Assembly: GCA_964392365.1 (NCBI GenBank)
Contig: CAYMPH010000035.1
Coordinates: 1 to 6,013 of the forward strand
DNA from: CAYMPH01 sp964392365
GTDB taxonomy: Bacteria > Spirochaetota > UBA4802 > UBA5550
DNA: 6,013 nucleotides
Direction of reading: 5' to 3'
Shown in pieces: positions 5,830 through 6,013 of the stretch. The notes beneath the pieces were generated by a model, which saw only the letters and a list, made by a program, of their open reading frames with translations, was not told where the DNA came from and did no database searches. Position numbers and translations under genes: made by a program. Positions within the stretch are counted from its first letter, which is position 1; every line of letters begins with the position of its first letter.

Positions 5830-6013
5830 TTATTTCAGTTTTACGATATCAGCGCCAATGCTTTTCATAAGATTAAAAAAATCAGGGAAGGTTACTGAAA
5901 CAGATTCAGCCGTTGTTATTTCAGTGAAACCTGAAGCGGCTAAACCGGCTACAGACAGAGACATTACAACCCTGTGATCACCATGCCCGTCAAGCTTTGC
6001 GCCGTAAAGCTCT
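5830..6013 (-). CDS. aroA: 3-phosphoshikimate 1-carboxyvinyltransferase (EPSP synthase), C-terminal 61 codons
   Basis: The frame enters from the right edge and ends with TAA at 5830-5832. The 61 residues visible match the C-terminus of EPSP synthase, which transfers the enolpyruvyl group of PEP to shikimate 3-phosphate. The signature is DGHGDHRVVMSLSVAGLAASG (DHR is the conserved core, family form DHRxAM), followed by SVSVTFPDFFNLMKSIGAD, the usual SFPxFxxxLxxLGA ending. The Lys-Ser of the common KSFP motif reads VT-FP here. The 5' part, including the PEP and shikimate-phosphate sites, lies outside the window, so completeness cannot be judged. It is the upstream neighbour of aroH in the same operon. 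Confidence 0.93.
   Translation of the reverse strand, partial: ELYGAKLDGHGDHRVVMSLSVAGLAASGFTEITTAESVSVTFPDFFNLMKSIGADIVKLK

Noticed and set aside
1..6013. CRISPR array, insertion sequence, tRNA or long repeats
   Set aside because: I saw no spaced repeats, terminal inverted repeats, transposase motifs or tRNA-like folds on reading both strands.

Overview
The window is a dense stretch of bacterial chromosome with low GC (roughly a third). It holds ordinary housekeeping genes on the minus strand and one unrecognised gene on the plus strand. Shine-Dalgarno (SD) sites of the GGAGG/GAGG type precede several genes, stops are standard, and a secreted LolA-like lipoprotein-sorting protein points to an organism with an outer membrane. 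Spirochaetota, Ignavibacteria/Chlorobi-like or a similar low-GC diderm group would all fit. The sequence alone does not decide between them. I see no mobile element, CRISPR array, tRNA or rRNA, and no gene-free stretch longer than about 150 bp.

Right-hand block (2654-6013, all minus strand, read right to left): the 3' end of aroA (EPSP synthase), aroH (monofunctional chorismate mutase), a signal-peptide-bearing LolA-like protein, rsmE (16S rRNA m3U1498 methyltransferase), thiS (sulfur carrier), and a ThiD2-ThiE fusion (HMP-P kinase plus thiamine-phosphate synthase). Gaps are 11 bp or less, or the genes overlap, so this is almost certainly one transcription unit. It joins aromatic amino acid synthesis, envelope biogenesis, ribosome modification and thiamine synthesis. 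The thiazole arm (ThiS) and the pyrimidine/coupling arm (ThiD2-ThiE) meet here. The SD of the fusion gene lies inside the codons for the functional Gly-Gly tail of ThiS.

Left-hand block (1-1682, minus strand): a 42-residue basic small protein, greA, and the first 346 codons of a DUF1015 protein that runs off the left edge, again with gaps of 9-13 bp.

Between the blocks, a 264-275-residue gene on the plus strand (1867, or GTG at 1834, to 2661) diverges from the greA unit across an AT-rich promoter region. It meets the thi operon tail to tail with an 8-bp overlap. I read it, by pattern only, as a possible degenerate HPt-like helical domain followed by a CheW-like beta domain. It would be a kinase-less CheA relic with no phosphoacceptor histidine. 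This is the most novel item in the window.
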